A stretch of DNA of 64,000 nucleotides, taken from NCBI RefSeq assembly GCF_900109685.1, contig NZ_FOBB01000001.1, positions 248,001 to 312,000 of the forward strand, in the 5' to 3' direction. Source of the DNA: Chitinophaga rupis. GTDB taxonomy: Bacteria; Bacteroidota; Bacteroidia; Chitinophagales; Chitinophagaceae. Shown one piece after another: positions 1 through 7,904 of the stretch. Positions within the stretch are counted from its first letter, which is position 1. Every line of letters begins with the position of its first letter. The translations under genes were made by a program, and so were the position numbers. The notes under the pieces are model-generated. The model had not been told where the DNA came from and did no database searches. It was given only the letters and a program-made list of their open reading frames with translations.

Positions 1-42
1 CATTTTTTCATACATTTACGTCGATTATGGTTGAGTAAAAAG

Positions 43-83
43 CCGGTATGTTTTTGGTTCACGAGGCCGTTGAACATACCCGG
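43..83 (+). other. Stem-loop near the 3' end of an incoming transcript
   Basis: The arms CCGGTATGTT (43-52) and AACATACCCGG (73-83) pair with a single bulged C. About 20 nt later an intrinsic terminator follows. No ORF is convincing in 1-186, so this may be the 3' end of an RNA gene or the 3' UTR of a gene lying left of the window. I could not match it to tmRNA, SRP, RNase P or 5S signatures. Confidence 0.4.
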
Positions 84-103
84 TGTAAAAACTTAACTAA
101 CGG

Positions 104-132
104 GTCCTCCTCTTTTCCGGGAGGACTTTTTT
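104..132 (+). terminator. Rho-independent terminator
   Basis: GTCCTCC (104-110) pairs with GGAGGAC (120-126), followed directly by six T. The T run is only on the plus side, so it ends a rightward transcript that begins outside the window. It also faces the 3' end of the leftward FecR gene. Confidence 0.8.
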
Positions 133-186
133 CTGCTATGTAGGCAGGTGTTTCTTTTGTGGCATAGGTTTTAGTTTAAATAGTGT

Positions 187-1158
187 TCAGCAACGTACCT
201 TTTTGATCACATAGGCATTGCCGTTCTTTTCTAACGTGGCATTGAGTGTAAGGCATAGTTGCTTTAATGCTTTTTCCAGCTGGCCATTGGTATTAAATTC
301 CCCGAAATAAAAACATCCTTCCGTACTACCTGCTATATTAATGTTTACATTATAATAATAACCCAGCTCCGCTACCACAGCCGCCAGCGTAGCGCCCCTG
401 TATTTCAGGATGCCGGCTCGGCGCAGCAATAGCTGCTCTGTATCCACATGCTCCTCCCGCTGAATGCTGCCGGTCTGTTTGTTGAAAACGGCCCGCTGCT
501 GCGGCGTTACAGCCACTTCTTCACCATGCGCGGATTTCACAGCTACCTTACCGGTTACAACGGTAACGCCTATGTTAGGTTGTTGCTGATAGGCCTGTAT
601 ATTAAAAGTGGTGCCCAGCACTTTGGTATCTACTGCACCGCTGTGAATAATGAAAGGGCGCTCCTCATTAGGTGTTACATCAAAAAAAGCCTCTCCGTGC
701 AGGATCACTTCCCGGGTATGCCCGCTGAACTTTTCCGGGTATTGCAGAAAAGAGGCAGGGCTTAGCCATACCTGAGTTCCATCGGGCAGCTGCAGCTGCC
801 GGTGCTGCCCGGGTTGCGTGCTAAAAGCCTGCTGCCGCGCGGGCGGCAAGGGTTTCCATACCATATAATAGGTAATGCCCAGCGCTGCTATCAGCAATAC
901 TACCGCTGCCGCTACGCGCATCCATCCAATACGCCTTACCGGCGTGGTGGCCGGCTGCTGTGGTGTTTGCCGGATCTTTAACAGCAGCTGCTGCTCCATT
1001 TCGGCCTCCAGCTGTGCCTTTGCATCTGATAAACGCCCTTCCCATTCCGGCGCTTCCCGGAAGCTGTAGTAATAGTTCATGAGCGCCTGTATCTCTGCAT
1101 CCGTTGCACAGCCATCCATCCATTTATCAATAAGCGCAAAAAAAGCCTGCCGGTCCAT
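187..1158 (-). CDS. FecR-family anti-sigma factor
   Basis: Inner-membrane anti-sigma/signal transducer that in Bacteroidota couples a TonB-dependent receptor in the outer membrane to an ECF sigma factor. With the ATG at 1158 the protein has 323 residues: a cytoplasmic N-terminal sigma-binding part (about 1-80), one membrane helix (about 82-100), the FecR domain (about 110-215, with the typical GQHRQLQLPDGTQVWL and GEAFFDV stretches) and a C-terminal DUF4974-like domain. A TTG 27 bases upstream is a weaker alternative start. It lies 82 bases downstream of the sigma gene, its likely partner. Unusually, no SusC receptor follows on the same strand within the window; the next 186 bases hold only a terminator of the opposite strand. 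Confidence 0.93.
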   Translation of the reverse strand: MDRQAFFALIDKWMDGCATDAEIQALMNYYYSFREAPEWEGRLSDAKAQLEAEMEQQLLLKIRQTPQQPATTPVRRIGWMRVAAAVVLLIAALGITYYMVWKPLPPARQQAFSTQPGQHRQLQLPDGTQVWLSPASFLQYPEKFSGHTREVILHGEAFFDVTPNEERPFIIHSGAVDTKVLGTTFNIQAYQQQPNIGVTVVTGKVAVKSAHGEEVAVTPQQRAVFNKQTGSIQREEHVDTEQLLLRRAGILKYRGATLAAVVAELGYYYNVNINIAGSTEGCFYFGEFNTNGQLEKALKQLCLTLNATLEKNGNAYVIKKVRC

Positions 1159-1240
1159 AGGGAGTATTTGTAAGGGTAGTGACAAATTAGATCCCCTGCC
1201 CCCAAGGCATGTTAAAAAAACACCAGTAATGGAGAAGATT

Positions 1241-1822
1241 TCAGGAGAGCAGCATACTGAGTAACGCCAGAAAGCCTATGCTATAATGCAGGCCTGTACG
1301 CAAACGGCGCAGTGCAATGTTGATCTGGTTCTCCACCGTTTTTACAGATACATTCAGGCGGGTGGCTATTTCCTTATAAGACAAATGTTGTTCCCGGCTC
1401 ATACGGTAAATGGTGGCGCATTTTTCCGGCAGGGTAGCTACCAGCGTATTTAGCAGCGCCTGTAATTCTTTAACGGCCAGCTCACTTTCCGGGGAAGGGG
1501 TTTGCATTCTTTCCGTGAGGTGCTCAAACAGGGCTTCATGTGCGGGGTGCTGGCGGATATAACGGAACACTTTATAACGGATGCTGGCAGAGAGGTAGGC
1601 TTTAAAGGAACCGGTAAGCTGAATGTGATTACACTTTTGCCAGACCTCTGTAAACAGCTCCTGCACCAGGTCTTTACAGGCCTCTTTATCTTTCAGCACC
1701 TGGTAGGCCGCCAGGAATAAAGGTTCCCAGTGGCGCCTGTACAGCCATGTTAATGCCTGCTCGTCCCCGTTTTGCAGCAAGTGCAACAATTCTTCATCCG
1801 TGCGCCCCTCGTTGGCCAACAT
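1241..1822 (-). CDS. RNA polymerase ECF sigma-70 factor
   Basis: Group IV sigma factor of 193 residues. Sigma region 2 covers about 25-92 (KDLVQELFTEVWQK, then the basic SIRYKVFRYIRQ stretch) and region 4 about 125-178 with the helix-turn-helix HLSYKEIATRLNVSVKTVEN. The short hydrophobic tail (SIGFLALLSMLLS) is common in Bacteroidota FecI-like sigmas. The following gene is a FecR anti-sigma, so the pair should answer to an outer-membrane receptor signal. Its receptor target is not adjacent. The 197-base gap to zwf must hold both divergent promoters; I see no clear TAnnTTTG box there. Confidence 0.95.
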   Translation of the reverse strand: MLANEGRTDEELLHLLQNGDEQALTWLYRRHWEPLFLAAYQVLKDKEACKDLVQELFTEVWQKCNHIQLTGSFKAYLSASIRYKVFRYIRQHPAHEALFEHLTERMQTPSPESELAVKELQALLNTLVATLPEKCATIYRMSREQHLSYKEIATRLNVSVKTVENQINIALRRLRTGLHYSIGFLALLSMLLS

Positions 1823-2019
1823 GGTTGATGTCTATTATTAATTGGTTAAAACTGCCCGCATAAATATAGAGATTAAAATTACAAAGTTGCATACCGGTAA
1901 AGGCGGCCGGGAGCTATCGTATCCAGGAACCGGTTCGGGTTACCGCATTTCCGCATGTCAAACATTAATATTCCTTTGGTAATTAGTATCTTCCCTTATT
2001 ATTATAAATGCATGCTTAG

Positions 2020-3537
2020 ATGAAACCTGTACAAAAATCAACACCTTCTGTTATTGTTATTTTCGGTGGCACGGGCGATCTCTCCAAACGGAAGCTGATC
2101 CCCGCTTTTTACAACCTTTTCATTGAAGGGTGGATGCCGGAAAGCTTTAACATTATTGGGTTAGGACTGGAAAATTATGACGATGCTGCGTATCACCAGC
2201 ATTTACTGGATGGATTAATGGAGTTTTCCCGCAGCGGTGCACCGGAAGACGCCAAATGGCATGCATTTAAATCGCGGGTGCATTATCTGAAGTCGGATAT
2301 TAACGATCCGGTTTTTTATACCACCCTGCTCTCACAGCTGCAGCAGCTGGACCAAACCAGGGGCATGCGTGCCGACCGGTTATTTTATTTATCGGTGGCG
2401 CCGCATTTCATTGGCCCGGTTACCACTAACATGGGCCGCGTAGGCCTGGCACCCGACCCGCAGGCCGACCGCATTATTATAGAAAAACCATTTGGTTCTA
2501 ACCGGGAAACCGCTACTGCGCTGAATAATATGATCACCAGCACTTTCCCGGAAAACCAGATCTACCGTATAGATCATTACCTGGGCAAGGAAACGGTGCA
2601 GAACATACTGGCCTTCCGTTTTGCCAATGCGCTGTTTGAGCCTTTGTGGAACCGCAGCTATATTGATTATGTACAGATCACCGTGGCAGAGCAGGTAGGC
2701 GTGGAGCAGCGCGGCAGCTATTATGAAGGCGCCGGCGCCTTACGCGATATGATCCAGAACCACCTGCTGCAGCTATTGTGTATGGTGGCCATGGAACCAC
2801 CGGTGTCTTTTGAAGCAGAGGAGATCCGCAACCGCAAGGTAGATGTGCTGCGCGCCATACGTCCCATTAAGCATGAGGAAGTATATAAATATGCAACCCG
2901 CGGGCAATACGGGCCGGGCTGGCTGCAGGGTAAAAAAGTGCCGGGCTACCGGGAAGAACCCGGCGTAAAACCGGAGTCCAATACGGAAACCTATGCCGCT
3001 ATTAAATTTTACCTGGATAACTGGCGCTGGCAGGATGTGCCATTTTATTTACGCACCGGCAAGCGTATGCAGGAAAGAACTTCCTCCATTACCATACAAT
3101 TCAAGCCGGTACCGCATTCCACCTTCCCGGATAAATATGCGGATAACCTTACGCCCAACCGCCTGATCATAAACATACAGCCGCAAATGGATATCCGTTT
3201 GCGCTTTACTGCTAAAAAGCAGGGCCTGGAAATGAGCCTGAACCCTGTGGAAATGGTGTTCCATTACGATAACGCCACTACGAAAACACCGGAGGCATAT
3301 GAAACCCTGCTGCTGGATGCCTTACGTGGCGATGCTACCCTGTTCATGCGTTCTGACCAGGTGCTTACTGCCTGGGATGTGATCACACCCATTCTGGAGA
3401 ACTGGGAATCGCATGATTCACTGGATTTTCCCAACTACCAGGCAGGCACCTGGGGACCGGAAAATGCAGAAGCGCTGATCGCACGCCAGGGCCACACCTG
3501 GACCGCTCATACTATGGGTAAAGACGATCCTTGCTGA
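2020..3537 (+). CDS. zwf: Glucose-6-phosphate 1-dehydrogenase
   Basis: First enzyme of the oxidative pentose phosphate pathway: oxidises glucose 6-phosphate to 6-phosphogluconolactone with NADP+ in the cytosol. The 505-residue length is normal. The dinucleotide-binding [10 protein letters not shown] lies at 16-25, EKPFG at 155-159 and the substrate-binding RIDHYLGKE at 183-191; the catalytic His sits in [13 protein letters not shown] further on. Start is the ATG at 2020. The usual partners pgl and gnd are absent; instead two thiol-redox genes follow on the same strand, which fits a role in NADPH supply, though the 177-base gap argues against one transcript. Confidence 0.97.
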   Translation: MKPVQKSTPSVIVIFGGTGDLSKRKLIPAFYNLFIEGWMPESFNIIGLGLENYDDAAYHQHLLDGLMEFSRSGAPEDAKWHAFKSRVHYLKSDINDPVFYTTLLSQLQQLDQTRGMRADRLFYLSVAPHFIGPVTTNMGRVGLAPDPQADRIIIEKPFGSNRETATALNNMITSTFPENQIYRIDHYLGKETVQNILAFRFANALFEPLWNRSYIDYVQITVAEQVGVEQRGSYYEGAGALRDMIQNHLLQLLCMVAMEPPVSFEAEEIRNRKVDVLRAIRPIKHEEVYKYATRGQYGPGWLQGKKVPGYREEPGVKPESNTETYAAIKFYLDNWRWQDVPFYLRTGKRMQERTSSITIQFKPVPHSTFPDKYADNLTPNRLIINIQPQMDIRLRFTAKKQGLEMSLNPVEMVFHYDNATTKTPEAYETLLLDALRGDATLFMRSDQVLTAWDVITPILENWESHDSLDFPNYQAGTWGPENAEALIARQGHTWTAHTMGKDDPC

Positions 3538-3714
3538 TACGCTGTGCATAAAAATCCACGCACAGGAGCCGCTTGCCGGCCCCGGCATTATCATCCATTT
3601 GCTGAATAGCCCGCCTGGCACGGTTCATATTAGCAGTTAAGCCTGTATAGCCCTGCCCGGCAGCAACGGTATGATATTAGCTTTATGTTGTAACACATAA
3701 AACACAACAACATT

Positions 3715-4194
3715 ATGGCTGGATCCATTTTAGAAAAAGGCGCCACTGCCCCGGACTTTGATCTGCATTGCACCCCGGACCAACGGTTGAAGCTGCACGA
3801 CCTGAAAGGCAAACGGGTAATACTGGCCTTTTACCCGGCAGACTGGAGTCCGGTATGCAGCGATCAGATGGCAGTGTACAATGAAGCACGCAAACTTTTT
3901 CAGCAGCATAACGCAGAAGTGATCGGCATTTCCGTAGACAGTAAATGGTGCCACCTGGCCTTTGAGCAGGACCGCCATTTGCATTTTCCGCTGCTGGCTG
4001 ATTTTGAGCCCAAGGGGGAAGTATCCCGCCTGTATGGCGCCTACAACGAGGAAGAAGGACAAAGCAAACGTGCTTTGTTTGTAATAGATGAACAGGGCGT
4101 AATTCAGTGGAGCTATCTTTCACCGGATGGTATAAACCCCGGTGCAGACGGGATCCTGGAAGCGCTGGAAACCATGGATAATGGTAAACATTAA
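3715..4194 (+). CDS. AhpC/TSA-family peroxiredoxin
   Basis: Thiol peroxidase of 159 residues that reduces hydrogen peroxide or organic peroxides in the cytosol. The peroxidatic Cys48 is in FYPADWSPVCSD, the usual Pro-x3-Ser/Thr-x2-Cys setting; a second Cys79 in SVDSKWCHLAF is typical of the short AhpE/redoxin-like subgroup and may be the resolving cysteine. No signal peptide. The downstream thioredoxin-fold gene begins 11 bases later, so the two are very likely cotranscribed and may be functional partners. Upstream, TAGCTTTA differs by one base from the -7 consensus. Confidence 0.93.
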   Translation: MAGSILEKGATAPDFDLHCTPDQRLKLHDLKGKRVILAFYPADWSPVCSDQMAVYNEARKLFQQHNAEVIGISVDSKWCHLAFEQDRHLHFPLLADFEPKGEVSRLYGAYNEEEGQSKRALFVIDEQGVIQWSYLSPDGINPGADGILEALETMDNGKH

Positions 4195-4205
4195 AACAAC
4201 AGCTT

Positions 4206-4739
4206 ATGTCAACATTAAAAACCCCTGTCTCCGGCAGCGACCGGCAAACCGGCTACCGTGGCGCACCCGTTACGCTGGTTGAATACGGTGATTATCAATG
4301 CAGCCATTGTGGTATTGCACATCCGTTCATCAAAAGATTACTGGCTGAAAAAGAAAAAGATATCCTGTTTGTGTTCCGCAATTTCCCCTTGCAGGAGGCG
4401 CACCCCGCCGCTTATATAGCTGCGCTGGCAGCAGAAGCAGCCGGCCAGCAGGGCAAGTTCTGGTTAATGCACGATATTATTTTTGAGCACCAGGATCACC
4501 TGGATGGCAACAGCCTGCTTTCCTTTGCAGAAGCGCTGGACCTGGATATGCATCAGTTTGCGCAGGATTGGAAAAGTGAGGCCCTGCAGCAAAAAGTAGA
4601 AGCTGATTTTGAAAGCGGCATCCGTAGCGGGGTAAACGGCACGCCTACATTTTTTGTGAATGGGGAGAAGATAGCCTATGATGAAACATATGAATCACTT
4701 TTACATGCCGTGGAAAGGGTAGCGCAGGCACACCGGTAA
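4206..4739 (+). CDS. DsbA-like thioredoxin-fold oxidoreductase
   Basis: Protein of 177 residues with the DSBA-like thioredoxin fold. The redox motif Cys32-Ser-His-Cys35 follows VEYGDYQ, and the cis-proline loop is NGTPTFFVNG near residue 143. There is no signal peptide or membrane segment, so unlike classical DsbA it should act in the cytosol. The 11-base gap to the peroxiredoxin suggests it may recycle that enzyme or serve as a general thiol-disulfide exchanger; this link rests only on gene order. Confidence 0.9.
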   Translation: MSTLKTPVSGSDRQTGYRGAPVTLVEYGDYQCSHCGIAHPFIKRLLAEKEKDILFVFRNFPLQEAHPAAYIAALAAEAAGQQGKFWLMHDIIFEHQDHLDGNSLLSFAEALDLDMHQFAQDWKSEALQQKVEADFESGIRSGVNGTPTFFVNGEKIAYDETYESLLHAVERVAQAHR

Positions 4740-4822
4740 AACCGTTCGTCCAGTTTCTGGCAATTTATCCTGTTAATTTATCAATTTGAAAGCTAAATTA
4801 GAGGATTAAATTATTTGTGATC

Positions 4823-5593
4823 ATGCATAAGAGAATACTTGTAGCAGCAACGGCTGCTCTGCTAAGCACTTCCGCGTTCGCTCAAACCAAACCTGAAGAA
4901 ACAGAGGTATGGTCTCCGGTTCCAAAAGTAGTTACACCCGGCAAAAGCACTGCCGATGCGCCTTCTGATGCTATTAAACTTTTTGATGGCAGCAACCTGG
5001 CTGAATGGGTATCTGTAAACAATGAAGGACAGCCCGCCAAATGGAAAGTAGCCAATGGCATTTTAACGGTTGATAAAACCCAGGGCAACATAGAAACCAA
5101 ACGTACCTTCACCGATTACCAGCTGCATATTGAATACCGTATACCCGCCAACATTACCGGCACCGGCCAGGCACGCGGCAACAGCGGCATTTTCCTGGCA
5201 TCCATTGGTAAGGGAGATGATGGATATGAGCTGCAGGTATTGGATAATTACAACAACGCTACTTATGTGAACGGACAGGCCGGCAGCTTGTACAAGCAAA
5301 CACCGCCACTGGTGAATGCCTGTAAAAAACCCGGCGAATGGCAGTCGTACGACGTATTTTGGACTGCGCCCCGTTTTAACGACGATGGCTCCCTGAAATC
5401 ACCCGCACATGTAACGGTGATCCACAATGGTGTGCTGGTACAGCTCAATACTGAGCTGCAAGGCCCTACCCGTTATATTGGTAAAGCTTCTTACGAAAAA
5501 GCAGCTCACGGCCCCGCGCCTATTAAGCTGCAGGCCCATGGCGATAAGAGCGAGCCGCTTAGCTTCCGCAATATTTGGGTTAGAGAATTATAA
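4823..5593 (+). CDS. Secreted DUF1080 (3-keto-disaccharide hydrolase-type) protein
   Basis: Exported protein of 256 residues. The start is set at the ATG at 4823 rather than the GTG six bases earlier, because it gives a clean signal peptide (MHKRILVAATAALLSTSAFA). The remainder is one DUF1080 beta-jelly-roll domain: AIKLFDGSNLAEW, GNIETKRTFTDYQLHIEYRIP, RGNSGIFLA, GYELQVLDNY and the closing PIKLQAHGDKSEPLSFRNIW are all hallmarks. Members of this family act on sugar derivatives, and some hydrolyse 3-keto-glycosides; the substrate here is unknown. It is a single-gene unit, ended by a long inverted repeat and a strong terminator. Confidence 0.9.
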   Translation: MHKRILVAATAALLSTSAFAQTKPEETEVWSPVPKVVTPGKSTADAPSDAIKLFDGSNLAEWVSVNNEGQPAKWKVANGILTVDKTQGNIETKRTFTDYQLHIEYRIPANITGTGQARGNSGIFLASIGKGDDGYELQVLDNYNNATYVNGQAGSLYKQTPPLVNACKKPGEWQSYDVFWTAPRFNDDGSLKSPAHVTVIHNGVLVQLNTELQGPTRYIGKASYEKAAHGPAPIKLQAHGDKSEPLSFRNIWVREL

Positions 5594-5712
5594 TTAAGAA
5601 TGAATAATAATGGAGGCAGGTATACGCTTAAGTGTAGTATTGCAATAATGCAGTATTAAACCTGCACGTAATATCTCCCTACGATTATTAATTAATTATT
5701 CATTCTTAATTA
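5591..5712. repeat. Long inverted repeat, 18-bp perfect arms
   Basis: TAATTAAGAATGAATAAT (5591-5608) is perfectly complementary to 5695-5712. Inside, GGAG/CTCC and GCAGGT/ACCTGC continue the pairing, so the 122-base element could fold into one long hairpin. It begins at the last codons of the DUF1080 gene and no ORF lies within it. It resembles the mobile intergenic palindromes seen elsewhere in the window in design but not in sequence. Confidence 0.8.
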
Positions 5713-5720
5713 TTAATTAA

Positions 5721-5754
5721 AAAGTCCTGCGCTTCACCGTGCAGGACTTTTTTT
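5721..5754. terminator. Bidirectional rho-independent terminator
   Basis: AAAGTCCTGC (5721-5730) pairs perfectly with GCAGGACTTT (5741-5750) around a 10-base loop, with A on the left and T on the right, so it can end transcripts from either side. It closes the DUF1080 unit. Confidence 0.88.
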
Positions 5755-5885
5755 ATTCCCCAAAGTTCATCGGCACAAACCCTTCCTTTAACGGCAGATA
5801 ACATTTTAGCTCCCCGCTTCCCCTAATCTTTACACCAGCAATAAGCCACAACAACGACCACAGGAACCTTCTAAAACTACATTGT

Positions 5886-6617
5886 ATGGAAAGAAAGCTC
5901 TTTTTAAAGAACGGTTTAGCCGCTTTAGGACTGGCCGCTATAGCGCCACTGGCTAAATCCTGCACCAAGGACGACGCTGCCGCCACCACCACTACCACCG
6001 GCACTGAAACCAGCAGCGACGGCAGCTGCTCCACCACACCTACAGAAACCGCCGGACCTTATCCTACGAAAAGCCCTTCTTCTTATGTAAGAAGCAATAT
6101 TGTGGATGGACAGGCCGGTGTACCGCTTACCGTTAAGATCTATATTAAGAACGTGAAGAACAGCTGTAATGCGCTGGCTAATGCGCTGGTGGATATCTGG
6201 CATTGCACATCCGTAGGTTATTACTCTGAATACACGGTAAACCCGGGCGGCGGTTATTCCACCGTAGACTATACCGGCTCCCACTTTCTGCGTGGCCGCC
6301 AAACTACGGATGCAGACGGCCTGGTAACCTTCACCAGCATTTTTCCCGGCTGGTATTCCGGCCGCGCACCACATATACATGTACATGTATACAATGCCAG
6401 CGGCACCTCTTTAATGGTAACGCAAATTGCTTTCCCAACAGATGTGTGCAACACGGTATACACTACAGCAGCTGATTATAAAGCGCACGGCACGCAGGAC
6501 ACCGCCAATACAGCCGACATGGTGTTCAGCGATTCTTTAAGCAGCGAGCTGGCTACTGTTACAGGCAGCGTAAGTGGTGGTTACACGCTCACGCAAACCA
6601 TTTATGTAAGCGCCTGA
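5886..6617 (+). CDS. Intradiol ring-cleavage dioxygenase family lipoprotein
   Basis: Protein of 243 residues. An N-terminal hydrophobic stretch ends in a lipobox-like LAKSC (Cys26), followed by a low-complexity Thr/Ala linker, so it is probably a cell-envelope lipoprotein. The catalytic domain is that of catechol/protocatechuate intradiol dioxygenases: ETAGPYP near 55, Tyr112/113 in GYYSEY, and Tyr157, Arg160, His163 and His165 in PGWYSGRAPHIHVHV, which supply the two Tyr and two His ligands of Fe(III). Secreted members of this family are known, but their substrates are mostly undefined. The next gene starts 15 bases later and the pirin-like gene follows that, suggesting one operon. Confidence 0.9.
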   Translation: MERKLFLKNGLAALGLAAIAPLAKSCTKDDAAATTTTTGTETSSDGSCSTTPTETAGPYPTKSPSSYVRSNIVDGQAGVPLTVKIYIKNVKNSCNALANALVDIWHCTSVGYYSEYTVNPGGGYSTVDYTGSHFLRGRQTTDADGLVTFTSIFPGWYSGRAPHIHVHVYNASGTSLMVTQIAFPTDVCNTVYTTAADYKAHGTQDTANTADMVFSDSLSSELATVTGSVSGGYTLTQTIYVSA

Positions 6618-6632
6618 TAATAATAATCACCT

Positions 6633-7139
6633 ATGTCAAAAAAGAGTATCCGTTTATTATACCGGAAAGTAATTGATGCACAATCCCGCAAAACATGGGA
6701 GCAGCATGTGTTTGAGGATAGCTATACCGAATTCCTGATGCAGGCACAGTACTATAACCAGGAAAAAAAGTACAGCACGTTTGGCGAGCTGCTTACCTAT
6801 GTGCCGGGTGCGGAGCAATTACATTTCCTGGTAAGCCCGGCCGTAACAGGGCACCTGATGCCTTTAAACGGTAAGATTCCGGATATACTGAATGCCGTAG
6901 GAAAACATTTTTTACCATTCAGGAACTTTAAGTTCGAGATCATTAACAGCAACATCCGGCAAAAAACGCAGCACCAGGTAGCCATCAACTTTTTATCAGA
7001 ACCTATTACCTGGTACGATACCATCGGCAACCAGCTGCTGGTAACCTTAAACGATACACCGGATGAGGAAGGGCGCGTAGCTACAGAACTGTTTATGCTG
7101 CAACCTTTCCTGAATATTCATGATATAAAGCTGCTTTAA
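6633..7139 (+). CDS. Conserved-looking hypothetical protein
   Basis: I do not recognise this 168-residue protein. It is soluble, has no signal peptide or membrane segment, and mixes basic (N-terminal SKKSIRLLYRKV) and aromatic residues; the C-terminal part alternates hydrophobic beta-like strands (KFEIIN, QHQVAINFL, NQLLVTLN). It has a normal start (ATG 6633), sits 15 bases after the dioxygenase and 1 base before the pirin-like gene, and its codon use matches its neighbours, so it is real and cotranscribed. A role alongside those two proteins can only be guessed. Confidence 0.75.
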   Translation: MSKKSIRLLYRKVIDAQSRKTWEQHVFEDSYTEFLMQAQYYNQEKKYSTFGELLTYVPGAEQLHFLVSPAVTGHLMPLNGKIPDILNAVGKHFLPFRNFKFEIINSNIRQKTQHQVAINFLSEPITWYDTIGNQLLVTLNDTPDEEGRVATELFMLQPFLNIHDIKLL

Positions 7140-7140
7140 T

Positions 7141-7848
7141 ATGCTACCGCAATCACAGGGAAAAATATTCCTGGCAGACGAAAGAGGCCTGCAGGAGCAT
7201 GCAGGGCGCCGGCGCTATTACACCTTTAATGCCGATGGATTCTATAATGAGCATAAAACGCCTTTTGGCGCGCTGTATGCCCTGCATGAAGATACCCTGG
7301 ATGCGGAGCAAAGCATTACCCTGCATGTAAATGCAGCTACCGATATCCTGCTGCTGCCTACTGTGGGTGCTATTACCTGGAAAGACAGTACCGGCCGGTC
7401 CGGGCAGGTTACCGCCGGCCAGTCGTTGTACTACGCCGCACCACGGGAGGTAGTGCTGGTTATCAGCAATCCTTACGAAAATGCTTTAGTGAACTTTTTA
7501 CAATGGTGGTTCAAATGCAGGGCAGCTGCAGACAGCAGTGTTGTACAGCTCACAGACTTTGACCTGAACCTGCATAAAGACCAGCTGATTCCCATGGGGC
7601 GCCAGGCCTGGATCGGGAAGTTTAACGGACGGGCTGAGGCCGTACACTCCCTGGCCGCCCCGGATCAGGGGTTATTTGTGTTTGTGCTGGAAGGCGCTTT
7701 TGAGGTCCAGTACCGGCTGCTAAATGCCAGGGATGGACTGGCGCTGTGGGATGTAAGCGAAGTGGAGCTGGAAGCGCTATCCAATGAGGCTATTGTGATC
7801 ATTGCAGCAGTGCCTTTGCAGGCACAATATGATGAGCGGCAGGTGTAG
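7141..7848 (+). CDS. Pirin-like bicupin, metal site apparently lost
   Basis: Protein of 235 residues with the two-cupin plan of pirin/quercetinase-like proteins. The first cupin shows the pirin landmarks: RRRYYTFNADGFY, FGALYALHEDTL, a mid-domain KDSTGRSGQVTAGQSLYY. The second (about 165-230) has the VFVLEGAFEVQ and LNARDGLALWD pattern of the C-terminal pirin/QCD cupin. Pirins normally carry iron ligands in a THPHxxxE segment; here that place reads LHVNAATDI with one His, so the enzyme site looks degenerate. The start codon follows the previous stop by one base, so translation is likely coupled. Confidence 0.78.
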   Translation: MLPQSQGKIFLADERGLQEHAGRRRYYTFNADGFYNEHKTPFGALYALHEDTLDAEQSITLHVNAATDILLLPTVGAITWKDSTGRSGQVTAGQSLYYAAPREVVLVISNPYENALVNFLQWWFKCRAAADSSVVQLTDFDLNLHKDQLIPMGRQAWIGKFNGRAEAVHSLAAPDQGLFVFVLEGAFEVQYRLLNARDGLALWDVSEVELEALSNEAIVIIAAVPLQAQYDERQV

Positions 7849-7904
7849 ACTGGTATTTAGTAGCTGTTTTTTGTATTTTGTCAGTCAACCAGCAACTGAC
7901 TATT

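Noticed and set aside
3512..3628. Minus-strand frame of 38 codons starting MNRARRAIQQMDDN in the zwf/peroxiredoxin gap
   Set aside because: It overlaps the end of zwf on the other strand, has no visible promoter or ribosome site and no family I know; it may be chance.
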